The position numbers were made by a program, and so were the translations under genes. The notes below the pieces were generated by a model, which was given only the letters and a program-made list of their open reading frames with translations, made no database searches and had not been told where the DNA came from. DNA of 50,025 nt, taken from NCBI GenBank assembly GCA_028718325.1, contig JAQUMB010000004.1, positions 1 through 50,025 on the forward strand, in the 5' to 3' direction. Of the stretch, positions 14,923-23,278 are shown piece by piece. Each line of letters begins with the position of its first letter. Position 1 is the stretch's first letter. This DNA is from Patescibacteria group bacterium. GTDB taxonomy: Bacteria; Patescibacteriota; CPR2; UBA1875; CAIMLA01.

Positions 14923-15879
14923 ATGAATTGTCCAAAATGTAATAAAGAATTATTGAACGTAAATGGGAAATATGTCTGCGTTGACTGTGGTATAGAAGTT
15001 CCTGAGGCTGAAAATAGCCTACAAGGGACACCGGATACAAAAAGCGAACAATCTGTCCCAGCAGTTGATGCAGCGTTGGAGGAAGAAGCCGATAAGTCAG
15101 AGACAACTGATGTTCCAAAAACCGAAGAAAGCCCTTCATCGGAAAAAGATGAAGCCGAAACGACTACCGCTGACGAATTCCCAGAAACACCTCCTGCTCC
15201 ACAGAACGATTTGATGCCGATAAAGCCAGAGGCATATGAGTCTGTCCCGGTTTCTGATTTGGAAGGAGGGACTAAACCCTCGTTTCCTCCTGAACCAGTC
15301 GTACCCGAAAACCAACCAGTAGCAGATGAGGTAAAACCTATTGTTACGGAAGATTTGCCATCTGATGTACCAAAAATGGAGGAACCTGTAGCCCCGTCGT
15401 CCCCAGATTTGCCAACAGAAGCACCTGTGTACCCACAGGAACCAGCTCAGGAGCCTGTTAGTCAAGAACCCGATCCAGTGACAGCCCCAGAGAACGAAAT
15501 AGCAGGTCCAATTAAACCAATAGAGATAAGCATGGACAACCCAGCTGAGCCTGCGGATTTATTTGAGAAAAAAGGCAAAAACGATTTTCAGCCAGAGCAA
15601 TCAACCTTTAATTCATCTTCACCATTGGATCAATCAGCCATTCCTCAGATGCCTTCAGCCGTGCCGATCCCGCCAGACCCTGCAACCATTTTCCAAGATC
15701 CAATGTATGACAAAAACTCAGCCCCCCCTGTCCCATCTTCACCGATAAGTCAAACATCAACAGCTTCTATGGACCCAGAAGATAGTGATAAAAAGTTGAA
15801 AATTATTTTGATAGCCGGTATTACTGTTGCAGTCTTATTACTCATTGGTGGTATTGTTGCTTACATCTGGTTGACTTAG
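14923..15879 (+). CDS. Tail-anchored zinc-ribbon protein with a Pro/Glu-rich linker
   Basis: The 318-residue product has a zinc ribbon at the N-terminus (CPKC, residues 3-6, and CVDC near 20). A long linker (about 35-285) is very rich in P, E, S and D and is surely disordered. One C-terminal helix (about 290-316) is followed by almost nothing. The topology suggests a cytoplasmic ribbon on a flexible tether at the membrane. No enzymatic domain is visible. The ATG at 14923 follows GGAGGG; an in-frame TTG four codons earlier lies within that site and is rejected. It ends 6 bases before enolase. The function is unknown; the ribbon could bind nucleic acid or protein. Confidence 0.7.
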   Translation: MNCPKCNKELLNVNGKYVCVDCGIEVPEAENSLQGTPDTKSEQSVPAVDAALEEEADKSETTDVPKTEESPSSEKDEAETTTADEFPETPPAPQNDLMPIKPEAYESVPVSDLEGGTKPSFPPEPVVPENQPVADEVKPIVTEDLPSDVPKMEEPVAPSSPDLPTEAPVYPQEPAQEPVSQEPDPVTAPENEIAGPIKPIEISMDNPAEPADLFEKKGKNDFQPEQSTFNSSSPLDQSAIPQMPSAVPIPPDPATIFQDPMYDKNSAPPVPSSPISQTSTASMDPEDSDKKLKIILIAGITVAVLLLIGGIVAYIWLT

Positions 15880-15885
15880 TGATTT

Positions 15886-17169
15886 ATGAAAATAGAAGAT
15901 ATCAAAGCGATTCAAATACTAGATTCCCGAGGCAATCCAACTCTTCGCGTTTCTGTGAAAGCAGATCAGAAGTGGGGTGATTTTTCTGTACCGAGTGGAG
16001 CTTCGACCGGAACGTTTGAAGCCCACGAGCTTCGAGACGGGGGCAAGGCCTATCATGGATTAGGGGTAGAAAAGGCCATAAAACATATTGATAACGAGAT
16101 CAAAGAAGCTTTAGTAGGTCAAGATGTCTTTGATCAAAAAAACATTGATAGAATATTAACCGAGCTAGACGGGACAGAAAATAAGTCAAAACTTGGGGCG
16201 AACGCTATATTAGGCGTTTCAGGAGCATCTACCAGATTAGCATCTAAAATGCTTAATCTCCCTTTATATAAATATATTAGAGCAATATTTGAGCAAGACG
16301 GCAAATGGCAGCCGGATCTGAAGCTGTCAGAAAACAATTTTGTAATGCCAAAAATGTTTTTCAATATTTTAAATGGTGGCAAACACGCCGATAACAATGT
16401 CGATATTCAGGAAACCATGATTATGCCAAATCGTGATAGCGTGGCAGAAAACGTCAAAATTGCGGCAGAGGTTTATATGACCCTCAAAGAAATTATCAAG
16501 AGCAAACAGCTCAATGTTTCCCTAGGAGATGAGGGCGGTTTTGCTCCTGATCTGGAATCAAATAACAAGGCTTTGGATCTAGTACTTGAAGCAATCGTAG
16601 GATCTGGCTACAAACCAGGTGAGGACGTCTATCTGGCTTTGGATGTTGCGGCAAACGAACTCTACAAGGATGATAGTGACGAAAAGTATGTCTTAAACGG
16701 TGACAGTGTTTCTCTAAGCGCGGTCCAGCTAGTTAGCCTTTACAAAGAATTCCTTGCGACATATCCGATTATTTCGATTGAAGATGGTCTGGCAGAAGAA
16801 GATTGGGATGGTTGGAAAATGATGAGTGAACGTATCGGAGACAAAGTTCAATTGGTTGGAGATGACCTCTTTGTTACAAATGTTACCAGGATTCAGAAAG
16901 GGATTGATCTAAATGCTGCTAACTCAGTTTTGATCAAGATGAATCAAATCGGCACAATCACCGAGACTTTTGACGCTATCAAACTGGCTCGGGCAAACGG
17001 TTATAAAGTGTTTGTTTCTCACCGAAGTGGAGAAACAGAAGATTCCTACATCGCAGATTTGGTAGTCGGCACGGGAGCCGGACAGATCAAGGCAGGGGCA
17101 CCGGCACGAGGTGAAAGGACGAGTAAGTATAATCGATTGTTAGAAATTGAAAAGGAGCTAAATGGCTAA
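15886..17169 (+). CDS. eno: Enolase
   Basis: It dehydrates 2-phosphoglycerate to phosphoenolpyruvate. The 427-residue protein has the family landmarks in order: ILDSRGNPTLRV, PSGASTGTFEAHELRDGG, GDEGGFAPDL, the metal-binding SIEDGLAEEDW and LVGDDLFVTN, and KMNQIGTITET followed by SHRSGETEDSYIADL, which holds active-site residues. No Shine-Dalgarno sequence precedes the ATG, which lies 6 bases after the zinc-ribbon stop, so translation is probably coupled. The last 8 bases overlap the next gene. Confidence 0.97.
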   Translation: MKIEDIKAIQILDSRGNPTLRVSVKADQKWGDFSVPSGASTGTFEAHELRDGGKAYHGLGVEKAIKHIDNEIKEALVGQDVFDQKNIDRILTELDGTENKSKLGANAILGVSGASTRLASKMLNLPLYKYIRAIFEQDGKWQPDLKLSENNFVMPKMFFNILNGGKHADNNVDIQETMIMPNRDSVAENVKIAAEVYMTLKEIIKSKQLNVSLGDEGGFAPDLESNNKALDLVLEAIVGSGYKPGEDVYLALDVAANELYKDDSDEKYVLNGDSVSLSAVQLVSLYKEFLATYPIISIEDGLAEEDWDGWKMMSERIGDKVQLVGDDLFVTNVTRIQKGIDLNAANSVLIKMNQIGTITETFDAIKLARANGYKVFVSHRSGETEDSYIADLVVGTGAGQIKAGAPARGERTSKYNRLLEIEKELNG

Positions 17170-17941
17170 AGAAACAAAAAAGGAAGAAGTACAAAAAACT
17201 TCAGTAGAAATAGAAAATCCAAAAAAGCTGAGAGGAATAGATAACTTATTGAAAGATTCATGGGGCATCTTTGCTGGAGGTTGGAAAAAGTACCTTTTGT
17301 ATTATCTGCTAACCATGGCTATCTTGATCGCTGCTGGGATTTTGTCTATCCTGGTATTGATCATAGCAATGACTCTGTTAAAAGGTCTTATCGGACTAGT
17401 AATCGGAATAATTTTCATTATTATCATCCTTGTTCTATTTGGCACACCGCTAAGTCTCGCCATGAATAAATTGGTTTTCAGCTTTGGTGAACAAAAAGAA
17501 GAAAGCATCAAAGACGTTTTGAAATATGGCATCAAATATTTCCCTAGCTACTTGTTCATATCCATTATCACTGGGCTATTGATAGCAGTAGGATTAATCT
17601 TTTTGATAATCCCGGCCATTATCATCGGGGTGATGCTTAGCCTGGTCGCACCTGTTTTTGTCTTAGAAAATAATCATAAACTAGAAGCCTTGAGGCGTAG
17701 CCGAGAACTTGTCAGAGGCTATTTTTGGCCTGTCTTTGGCCGATTACTTCTCATAGTTGTTATCTCTGGGGCGATCTCTTCTGTTCAAAGAATTACTCCA
17801 AATGTCTTGGTTATAAATATAGCTCAGGGAGCATTTTCGTTAGTTGCAAACTTTATCCTGACCTTTTTCGGCATCGCCTATACCTATCTAATTTACAAAG
17901 ACCTCTCGGCAGGGAGTAATCAAAAAACAACAAAAGAATGA
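17162..17941 (+). CDS. Multi-pass membrane protein (GPDPase-membrane-domain-like)
   Basis: The 259-residue protein has a charged N-terminus (1-30) and about six hydrophobic segments, very rich in I and L. The stretch LVAPVFVLENNHKLEALRRS followed by RELVRGYFWPVFGRLLLI resembles the conserved region of uncharacterised integral membrane proteins grouped near the glycerophosphodiesterase membrane domain/YciC-like families. This is a resemblance, not an assignment. AAGGAG lies just before the ATG and the gene overlaps enolase by 8 bases, so it belongs to the same operon. There is no enzymatic motif; it may be structural or transport-related. Confidence 0.65.
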   Translation: MAKETKKEEVQKTSVEIENPKKLRGIDNLLKDSWGIFAGGWKKYLLYYLLTMAILIAAGILSILVLIIAMTLLKGLIGLVIGIIFIIIILVLFGTPLSLAMNKLVFSFGEQKEESIKDVLKYGIKYFPSYLFISIITGLLIAVGLIFLIIPAIIIGVMLSLVAPVFVLENNHKLEALRRSRELVRGYFWPVFGRLLLIVVISGAISSVQRITPNVLVINIAQGAFSLVANFILTFFGIAYTYLIYKDLSAGSNQKTTKE

Positions 17942-17947
17942 ATTTTT

Positions 17948-17981
17948 TGTTCCAGCGCACTTTGGCTTGCCAAATGGAACA
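17948..17981 (+). terminator. Two-tier hairpin after the enolase operon
   Basis: TGTTCCA (17948-17954) pairs with TGGAACA (17975-17981), and TTTGG with CCAAA inside (961-965 with 970-974 of the same block). It begins 7 bases past the stop. No T-run follows it. Its sequence resembles the element at 18725-18764. Confidence 0.45.
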
Positions 17982-18132
17982 CAAATACATATACAGTAAG
18001 CTGACTTCCTACGTTGCTACACTGGGTCTGTGAAGGGTAAATCGATAGTTTGATTATATTAATAACCCACTTTCACTTTCGTTTGTGGAGCGAGCAGATG
18101 CAAAATAGCTAATCCGCCCAGTTTTTTTGTGG

Positions 18133-18138
18133 TAATAT
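18133..18138 (+). promoter_or_regulatory. -10 box directly before the gene at 18146
   Basis: TAATAT ends 7 bases before the ATG, predicting a leaderless transcript. No convincing -35 is visible. The rest of the 17982-18132 gap holds nothing I can identify. Confidence 0.35.
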
Positions 18139-18145
18139 TTAATGA

Positions 18146-18721
18146 ATGAAGATTGAAATTCAAGCTCTAATACATGATGAAACCAAAAAATCTCAACTCA
18201 TACGCTTTTTAATTGGGCTCGCAATTCTTTCAATTTATACATCTTTTTTGGTTATTAAATATGGTTCTTCAGGTTTTGCTCTTGGTGCGATAACTTGGAG
18301 TGCATTCGTACTTGCAACTCCAATAGCCGATGGTGGTTTGTTACTCGACTTCCCGATTCGTCTTATTACGGGCATGCGTATGGTATATTCAGAAATATTG
18401 GTTTGGGTTATTGCAATTGGTCTAAATATCCAACTACTGATAAATAACTCTCAGATCTATAGCGAAACCCTAATTACCAATACCTTTCATAAGGTTTTAA
18501 CCAACCCTTGGCCGTACTGGGGTATTATTTTTATTTCGGCTATTGGAACATTTATTTCAATTTATTTCGGAGATGAGCTGCTGGATGTTATGTTTCACAA
18601 AGAACGAAAAAAATATTTGAGACACCATATTATCTACAAGACAATTGCAGTCATTTTCTTTATTCTCCTCTTTTATTTTATCTATAAAGAATTTTTAAGT
18701 ATGTTCGGATTGCAAATATAA
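18146..18721 (+). CDS. Integral membrane protein, unrecognised
   Basis: The 191-residue product has five or six hydrophobic segments (about 19-36, 43-62, 80-98, 122-141 and 165-188). A short loop, TPIADGGLLLDFPIRLITG, looks like a conserved signature, and FGDELLDVMFHKERKKY is a cytoplasmic stretch before the last helix. The family is not recognised. It sits between two related hairpin elements in an otherwise glycolytic block and is monocistronic. No Shine-Dalgarno sequence is present; the -10 box at 18133-18138 suggests a leaderless mRNA. Confidence 0.65.
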   Translation: MKIEIQALIHDETKKSQLIRFLIGLAILSIYTSFLVIKYGSSGFALGAITWSAFVLATPIADGGLLLDFPIRLITGMRMVYSEILVWVIAIGLNIQLLINNSQIYSETLITNTFHKVLTNPWPYWGIIFISAIGTFISIYFGDELLDVMFHKERKKYLRHHIIYKTIAVIFFILLFYFIYKEFLSMFGLQI

Positions 18722-18724
18722 TTC

Positions 18725-18764
18725 TTGTCTCAGCGCTATCTGGTTCGCCTATCGGAACGCACAA
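18725..18764 (+). repeat. Diverged copy of the 17948-17981 element
   Basis: Aligned by eye, this stretch shares most positions with 17948-17981: both contain CAGCGC, TGG-T-, GCC and GGAAC followed by a CA-rich end. The outer pairing is shorter here (TTGT/ACAA, GTTC/GAAC). The two copies flank the gene 18146-18721. Confidence 0.4.
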
Positions 18765-18824
18765 CTTATAAATTATTGAAAACAGAATTTTAATGACCAA
18801 AGCTATTTATAATTACTCATTCTC

Positions 18825-18833
18825 TGCTAAAAT
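18825..18833 (+). promoter_or_regulatory. Extended -10 giving a leaderless gpmI mRNA
   Basis: TG-C-TAAAAT ends 7 bases before the ATG at 18841. There is no Shine-Dalgarno sequence and no strong -35, the usual pattern for an extended -10 promoter. Confidence 0.55.
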
Positions 18834-18840
18834 TATATTT

Positions 18841-20364
18841 ATGGATAGGAGGGTATTACTCGTTATATTGGATGGCTGGGGGATAGCCCCGGCCGGTCCG
18901 GGGAATGCTATTAGTTTGGCAGATACACCGAACTTTAATTATTATTGGTCCAAATATCCACATATGACTCTCTCAGCTTCAGGAGAAAAGGTTGGTTTGC
19001 CCAAAGGCCAAATGGGTAATTCCGAAGTAGGGCATCTGAACATTGGCGCTGGGCGTATTGTCCGGCAGGACCTGCCTAGGATATCTCAAGCGATTACTGA
19101 TAAATCTTTTTTCGAAAACAATGTCTTTAAAAATGCTTTTGCTTACGTCAAAAAAGAAAACAGGCCACTACACCTGATGGGTCTTTTGAGTGACGGTGGG
19201 GTTCACTCACACCAAGATCATCTATTTGCACTTCTGGCAATGGCAAAGGAAGCTGATGTGAAAAAAGTTTTTGTTCATGTTTTTACCGATGGTCGCGATG
19301 TTGGGCCAAAAACTGCTTTGAAATACATTAAAAACTTAGAAGAAAAAATTGCTGAATACAAAATAGGAGAGATTGCTACTATTACTGGGCGCTTCTATGC
19401 CATGGATCGAGATAAGCGTTGGGAGAGGATCGCAAAGGCTTACAATGGATTGGTCTGTGGCGAGGGGGAACCCAGCAGTGATTTATCGAAAACAATAAAT
19501 GATTTATACCAAGAGGGAATAACTGACGAATTTATCGAACCGATAGTTTTAACTGAAGAAGGGAAGATAAAAGATGGCGACGCGCTTATCTTTTTTAACT
19601 TACGCTCGGATCGGCCGAGAGAGTTAAGCGAAGCCTTTGTCAAATTAAATTTTTCTGGATTTGAAAGGAAAAAAGTTTTAAAAAACCTGTATTTTGTAAC
19701 AATGACTGAATATGAGAAAGGGTTACCAATCCAAGGCATTGCCTTCCCAGAAAAAGTAGTCAAGAAATGTCTAGCTGAAGTACTTTCGAATCGTGATATT
19801 ACTCAACTGCATATCGCGGAGACTGAAAAATATGCCCATGTCACATACTTTTTTAATGGTGGTAGAGAAGAAATATTTGAAAATGAAAAAAGAATTTTGA
19901 TCCCTTCCCCAAAGGTAAAAACATATAACCTTTCACCGCAAATGAGTGCCAGAGAAATCACAACTGAACTGATCAAAAATTTAGATCAATATCAATTTAC
20001 AGTTGTAAACTATGCGAATCTTGACATGGTTGGGCATACGGGGAATCTGGAAGCGACTATTTTGGCTTGTGAATCTGTCGATCGGTGTCTGGGCGATTTA
20101 GTCAACGAGGCACAGAAAAAAGGCTTCCAGATTTTGATTACCGCCGATCATGGCAATGCCGAAAAAATGCTAGATGATGAAAATAACCCGGTGACTTCGC
20201 ATACAACTAACCCGGTACCTTTTATCTACCTGAATGAAGAAAATGCTCACCTTAGGGATGTTGGTGACCCAAAGCTGGGGAATATCGCTCCAACAATTCT
20301 TGATATAATGTTGTTAGATAAACCGCAAAGTATGAATGAATCAAGTTTATTAAAGAAAAAGTAA
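18841..20364 (+). CDS. gpmI: 2,3-bisphosphoglycerate-independent phosphoglycerate mutase
   Basis: It interconverts 3- and 2-phosphoglycerate using two manganese ions and a phosphoserine intermediate. The 507-residue protein (typical about 510) starts MDRRVLLVILDGWG, giving metal ligand D11. The catalytic serine is S61 in GNSEVGHLNIGAG. Other landmarks are TDGRDVGP, TGRFYAMDRD, the C-terminal YANLDMVGHTGN and TADHGNAEKM, holding the second metal site. The frame is open from 18793 but the family N-terminus and the -10 box fix the start at 18841. It is followed 9 bases later by the PfkB-family kinase. Confidence 0.96.
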   Translation: MDRRVLLVILDGWGIAPAGPGNAISLADTPNFNYYWSKYPHMTLSASGEKVGLPKGQMGNSEVGHLNIGAGRIVRQDLPRISQAITDKSFFENNVFKNAFAYVKKENRPLHLMGLLSDGGVHSHQDHLFALLAMAKEADVKKVFVHVFTDGRDVGPKTALKYIKNLEEKIAEYKIGEIATITGRFYAMDRDKRWERIAKAYNGLVCGEGEPSSDLSKTINDLYQEGITDEFIEPIVLTEEGKIKDGDALIFFNLRSDRPRELSEAFVKLNFSGFERKKVLKNLYFVTMTEYEKGLPIQGIAFPEKVVKKCLAEVLSNRDITQLHIAETEKYAHVTYFFNGGREEIFENEKRILIPSPKVKTYNLSPQMSAREITTELIKNLDQYQFTVVNYANLDMVGHTGNLEATILACESVDRCLGDLVNEAQKKGFQILITADHGNAEKMLDDENNPVTSHTTNPVPFIYLNEENAHLRDVGDPKLGNIAPTILDIMLLDKPQSMNESSLLKKK

Positions 20365-20373
20365 GGAGAACAA

Positions 20374-21387
20374 TTGTTTGATTTTATTACTATAGGCGGA
20401 GCTTCCCGGGATGTTTTCTTTATGACATCAAAAGGAAAAATAGTCAAAAATCCTTATGCACCGACAAAAAGTCTGATAGCTTTTGAATATGGTTCGAAGA
20501 TTATCCCAGAATCAACCGAATTTACTTATGGTGGGGGCGGAGCAAATTCTGCCGTTTGCTTTGCTAGACTTGGTCTGCAAGTTTCAGCTGTGGTTAGCGT
20601 CGGAGCTGAGGGTACGGGCAGCCTTTTGGTCCACGATCTTGAATCAGTTGGGGTTGATTGTGACTTTGTTTTGAGAAATCGTGAATACCATACGGCTTTA
20701 TCAATGATTGTAGGGATTCCAGGAAAAGACCACACGATGTTTTTATATAGAGGTGCCAACAATCATTTGTCAGTAAATGATTGGCGACCATTTAAAACTA
20801 AGTGGTTTTATCTTTCTTCCCTGACCGGCAATTCTGCCGACATAATTCCTGAACTTTTTGCTTATGCTTCAGCCCACAATATATGCGTTGCTTGGAATCC
20901 CGGAAGTGAGCAGCTTGAAGGCGGCTATCACGATATGAAGGGTTTTCTAGAGATAACAGACGTTTTGATTTTAAATCGGGACGAGGCGATGAAACTTGTC
21001 TTGAGCAAAAATAATCATTTAAAAGTGCATGACATAAAAAGTTTGTTACAAGAGTTAGGAAAAGAGACCAAAGGGATTGTCGTAGTCACAGATGGGGGCA
21101 ACGGAAGTTACGTTTTCGATCATAATAAAATCTATAATCAGCGTGCATATAAGGTTGACGTCATAGAAACAACCGGATCAGGAGACGCATATGGGGCAAC
21201 TTTTGTGGCGGTACGATTCCTAGGCTGTAGCATAGAATTTTCGATGAAAATGGCTGCCTACAATGCTGCCAGCGTAATTCAAAATGTCGGGGCGCAAAAA
21301 GGCTTGATGAATTTTGATTCCATTCGTGCTAAAATTGAAAGTGAAGAAAGTGTAAATGATGAAGATAAAGCCATATTTAAAAAATAA
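20374..21387 (+). CDS. PfkB/ribokinase-family sugar kinase
   Basis: The 337-residue protein has the family's two signatures: GGGGANSAVCFARLG near residue 52 and ETTGSGDAYGATFVAVRFLG near residue 268, where the GSGD aspartate is the catalytic base. The usual DTTGAGD reads ETTGSGD here. The anion-hole region is intact. Substrate cannot be told: ribokinase, fructokinase, 6-phosphofructokinase of the PfkB type and nucleoside kinases share the fold. Position after gpmI, with no PfkA in view, makes a glycolytic role possible. It starts with TTG at 20374 after AAGGAG and overlaps the next gene by 32 bases. Confidence 0.8.
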   Translation: MFDFITIGGASRDVFFMTSKGKIVKNPYAPTKSLIAFEYGSKIIPESTEFTYGGGGANSAVCFARLGLQVSAVVSVGAEGTGSLLVHDLESVGVDCDFVLRNREYHTALSMIVGIPGKDHTMFLYRGANNHLSVNDWRPFKTKWFYLSSLTGNSADIIPELFAYASAHNICVAWNPGSEQLEGGYHDMKGFLEITDVLILNRDEAMKLVLSKNNHLKVHDIKSLLQELGKETKGIVVVTDGGNGSYVFDHNKIYNQRAYKVDVIETTGSGDAYGATFVAVRFLGCSIEFSMKMAAYNAASVIQNVGAQKGLMNFDSIRAKIESEESVNDEDKAIFKK

Positions 21388-21958
21388 AAAAAGACTATCT
21401 ATTGTCGCTGCTTCAATAGTTGTTTTAGGGCTATTAGGCGGCGGCGGTTTATATTTGTCTCAAAGTAAAGGCAATGAGCTTAATAAAACCAACGAAAAGG
21501 CAAATAGTAACCAGGCAGCAAACAACGATCAGCAAACCCCGGAAAACCTAAAAGGCAAGGAAAATACTCAAAACACGACACCGAATGTCACGATTCCGAG
21601 TACTCAAAATAATCAGCCGGCTACGACTCCGTTAGTCCTTATGGATGTTTCTATCCAGGCCATCAAATCACCTGATGGCAGTATCTCTTTGAGCCTATAT
21701 GGCTCACAAGGTGTTTATGACGTAGAAAAATGTGCAAGTTATCAGTCCGGTCAATGTTCCAGTGGTTGGGTTCTAAAGGTTAGCGGTCAAAATTATTCGG
21801 GACATGGTGGTTTATCAATTGAGACAATCAATGCAAGCGAGGGGAATCCAAGTTATACGGTTTACAAGATTGTAAATGGCAAAAGGGTGTCTACCTCGAA
21901 GCCGATTACGATAAACACAGCATCTATCGTTGATACTAAAACGTTTATTGGAGAATAA
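21356..21958 (+). CDS. Single-pass exported protein with a Cys pair
   Basis: The 200-residue product starts with a basic segment, then one hydrophobic helix (about 14-36) followed by a glycine run. A long N/Q/T/P-rich stretch (about 40-90) leads to a beta-type domain (about 91-200). Two cysteines close together (EKCASYQSGQC) may form a disulfide outside the cell. No family is recognised. The start is one of two adjacent ATGs (21356 or 21359), inside the end of the kinase gene. It leads a run of four exported or membrane-tethered proteins with tight spacing. Confidence 0.65.
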   Translation: MMKIKPYLKNKKRLSIVAASIVVLGLLGGGGLYLSQSKGNELNKTNEKANSNQAANNDQQTPENLKGKENTQNTTPNVTIPSTQNNQPATTPLVLMDVSIQAIKSPDGSISLSLYGSQGVYDVEKCASYQSGQCSSGWVLKVSGQNYSGHGGLSIETINASEGNPSYTVYKIVNGKRVSTSKPITINTASIVDTKTFIGE

Positions 21959-22437
21959 TGAATAAAAAAATCATAATTAGCCTGATGGTTATTATAGGAA
22001 TCCTGATCATCGGAACAGTGATCGGGATTTGGTCTTGGCAAAGTTCAGTTGCAGCTACAAAAAAACAGGAAAATGCAAAAAAAATAGATGCAATAAACAA
22101 AGAGATCAAAAAAGTTGAGGCTACCAAAGATGAAAACAATTATGCGCCGGTTGATGTGGTCAGAAACTTCATTAATGAAGTTAGAAATGATTCTATGGAC
22201 AAGGCAAAACTTTATCTTGCGACGGATCAGCAAGAGATGGATATCAAGGCTGCTCTGGAGTTTGATAAAGAACTGGACAAGATAACTATTACTGACACTT
22301 CGCAGACGATTGATGGCGACCAAAGTACGGTATTGGTCACGGGATTTTGGCCGACAGAAGATAAGACTTTTGAAAAAAATATTATTTTGGTAAAAGATAA
22401 TAACCTTTGGAAGATTAAGGAAATCAAGGGGGTATAG
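21958..22437 (+). CDS. Membrane-tethered NTF2-like (DUF4878-type) protein
   Basis: The 159-residue protein has one N-terminal helix (about 4-26), a lysine-rich coiled stretch (about 35-60) and a small domain. The pattern VVRNFINEVRNDSMDKAKLY, then LVTGFWP, and finally ILVKDNNLWKIKEIKGV, matches NTF2-like DUF4878 domains seen in bacterial lipoproteins. Function is unknown; such domains often sit outside the membrane and bind small ligands or partners. The ATG overlaps the previous stop as TAATG, and GGAG lies just before it. Confidence 0.6.
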   Translation: MNKKIIISLMVIIGILIIGTVIGIWSWQSSVAATKKQENAKKIDAINKEIKKVEATKDENNYAPVDVVRNFINEVRNDSMDKAKLYLATDQQEMDIKAALEFDKELDKITITDTSQTIDGDQSTVLVTGFWPTEDKTFEKNIILVKDNNLWKIKEIKGV

Positions 22438-22440
22438 TAG

Positions 22441-23271
22441 ATGCTATCCCGAAATCTAAAACGTAAATCCAGACCAAAGATTGGCACTAATAAGAAAAAA
22501 AGAGTAATCATCAGTGTTATTTTAGCCTTTGCTTTATTTTTCATTTTTTATGGATTTTATAAAGTGAATAGTCTCAAGCCCAGCGACGGCAAAAAGCAAG
22601 ACGTTAAAGTTGAAACAGGTGATAGACCGCTCAAAAAGACAACCACGATTTATATCAATGCTGATGGCGGGCTTTCTTTGAGAAAAGAACGCAGTTCAAA
22701 GTCGGAGAGGCTAACTCTAATTCCCAATAAAACGCAGTTGGAGGCTTCGCAAGAACTGGATGGTTGGTACAAGGTATCCTACAATGGCAAGGAAGGATGG
22801 ATTGCCAAAGAGTACACGACAACTCAGGCTCCGGCAGAGGACCCAGCGAAAGGTTGGACTACTTATTCGAACGCAACATATGGCTTCAAGGTCAGATATC
22901 CTTTAGGTTGGAAGTATCAGGATTATGGTGCTAACCCGGCCAATAAATCACTTTCTTTAATTGCTTTTAGCAATCAAGACTTACCAGCGACCGTTCCACA
23001 GGGAAGTGATTTTATCGCTCCTGTAATGTTGCAAGTCAGCAGCAAGACAATTGATGAGGCAAACGCGGAATACGGCAGCATCAGCGGGGTTACCCCAGAA
23101 AAAATTACAATTGCCGGGACCCCAGCAACTAAATATACCTATACTTCGGTTTCTTCCAATACTCAGGTGACGGCAATAGTCTTTTCAGTTGGCGGAAAAA
23201 CCTATATATTTAATGAAGGGGGAGGCTACGGCGAGGATTTAGTTAAAATGGCAAACACGTTTAGCCTGTAA
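22441..23271 (+). CDS. Membrane-anchored SH3b protein with a PsbP-like C-terminus
   Basis: The 276-residue protein has a basic N-terminus, one helix (about 22-42), a bacterial SH3 domain (about 70-122: ADGGLSLRKERS, IPNKTQL, GWYKVSYNGKEGWIAKEY) and a C-terminal domain (about 140-276) beginning ATYGFKVRYPLGWKYQ. The latter opening is typical of PsbP-like/DUF domains in exported proteins. SH3b domains bind peptidoglycan or other proteins outside the cell. A paralogue with the same order lies at 38114-38938. AAGGGGG in the preceding gene's end serves as Shine-Dalgarno site. No catalytic motif is visible. Confidence 0.7.
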   Translation: MLSRNLKRKSRPKIGTNKKKRVIISVILAFALFFIFYGFYKVNSLKPSDGKKQDVKVETGDRPLKKTTTIYINADGGLSLRKERSSKSERLTLIPNKTQLEASQELDGWYKVSYNGKEGWIAKEYTTTQAPAEDPAKGWTTYSNATYGFKVRYPLGWKYQDYGANPANKSLSLIAFSNQDLPATVPQGSDFIAPVMLQVSSKTIDEANAEYGSISGVTPEKITIAGTPATKYTYTSVSSNTQVTAIVFSVGGKTYIFNEGGGYGEDLVKMANTFSL

Positions 23272-23278
23272 AAACAAA

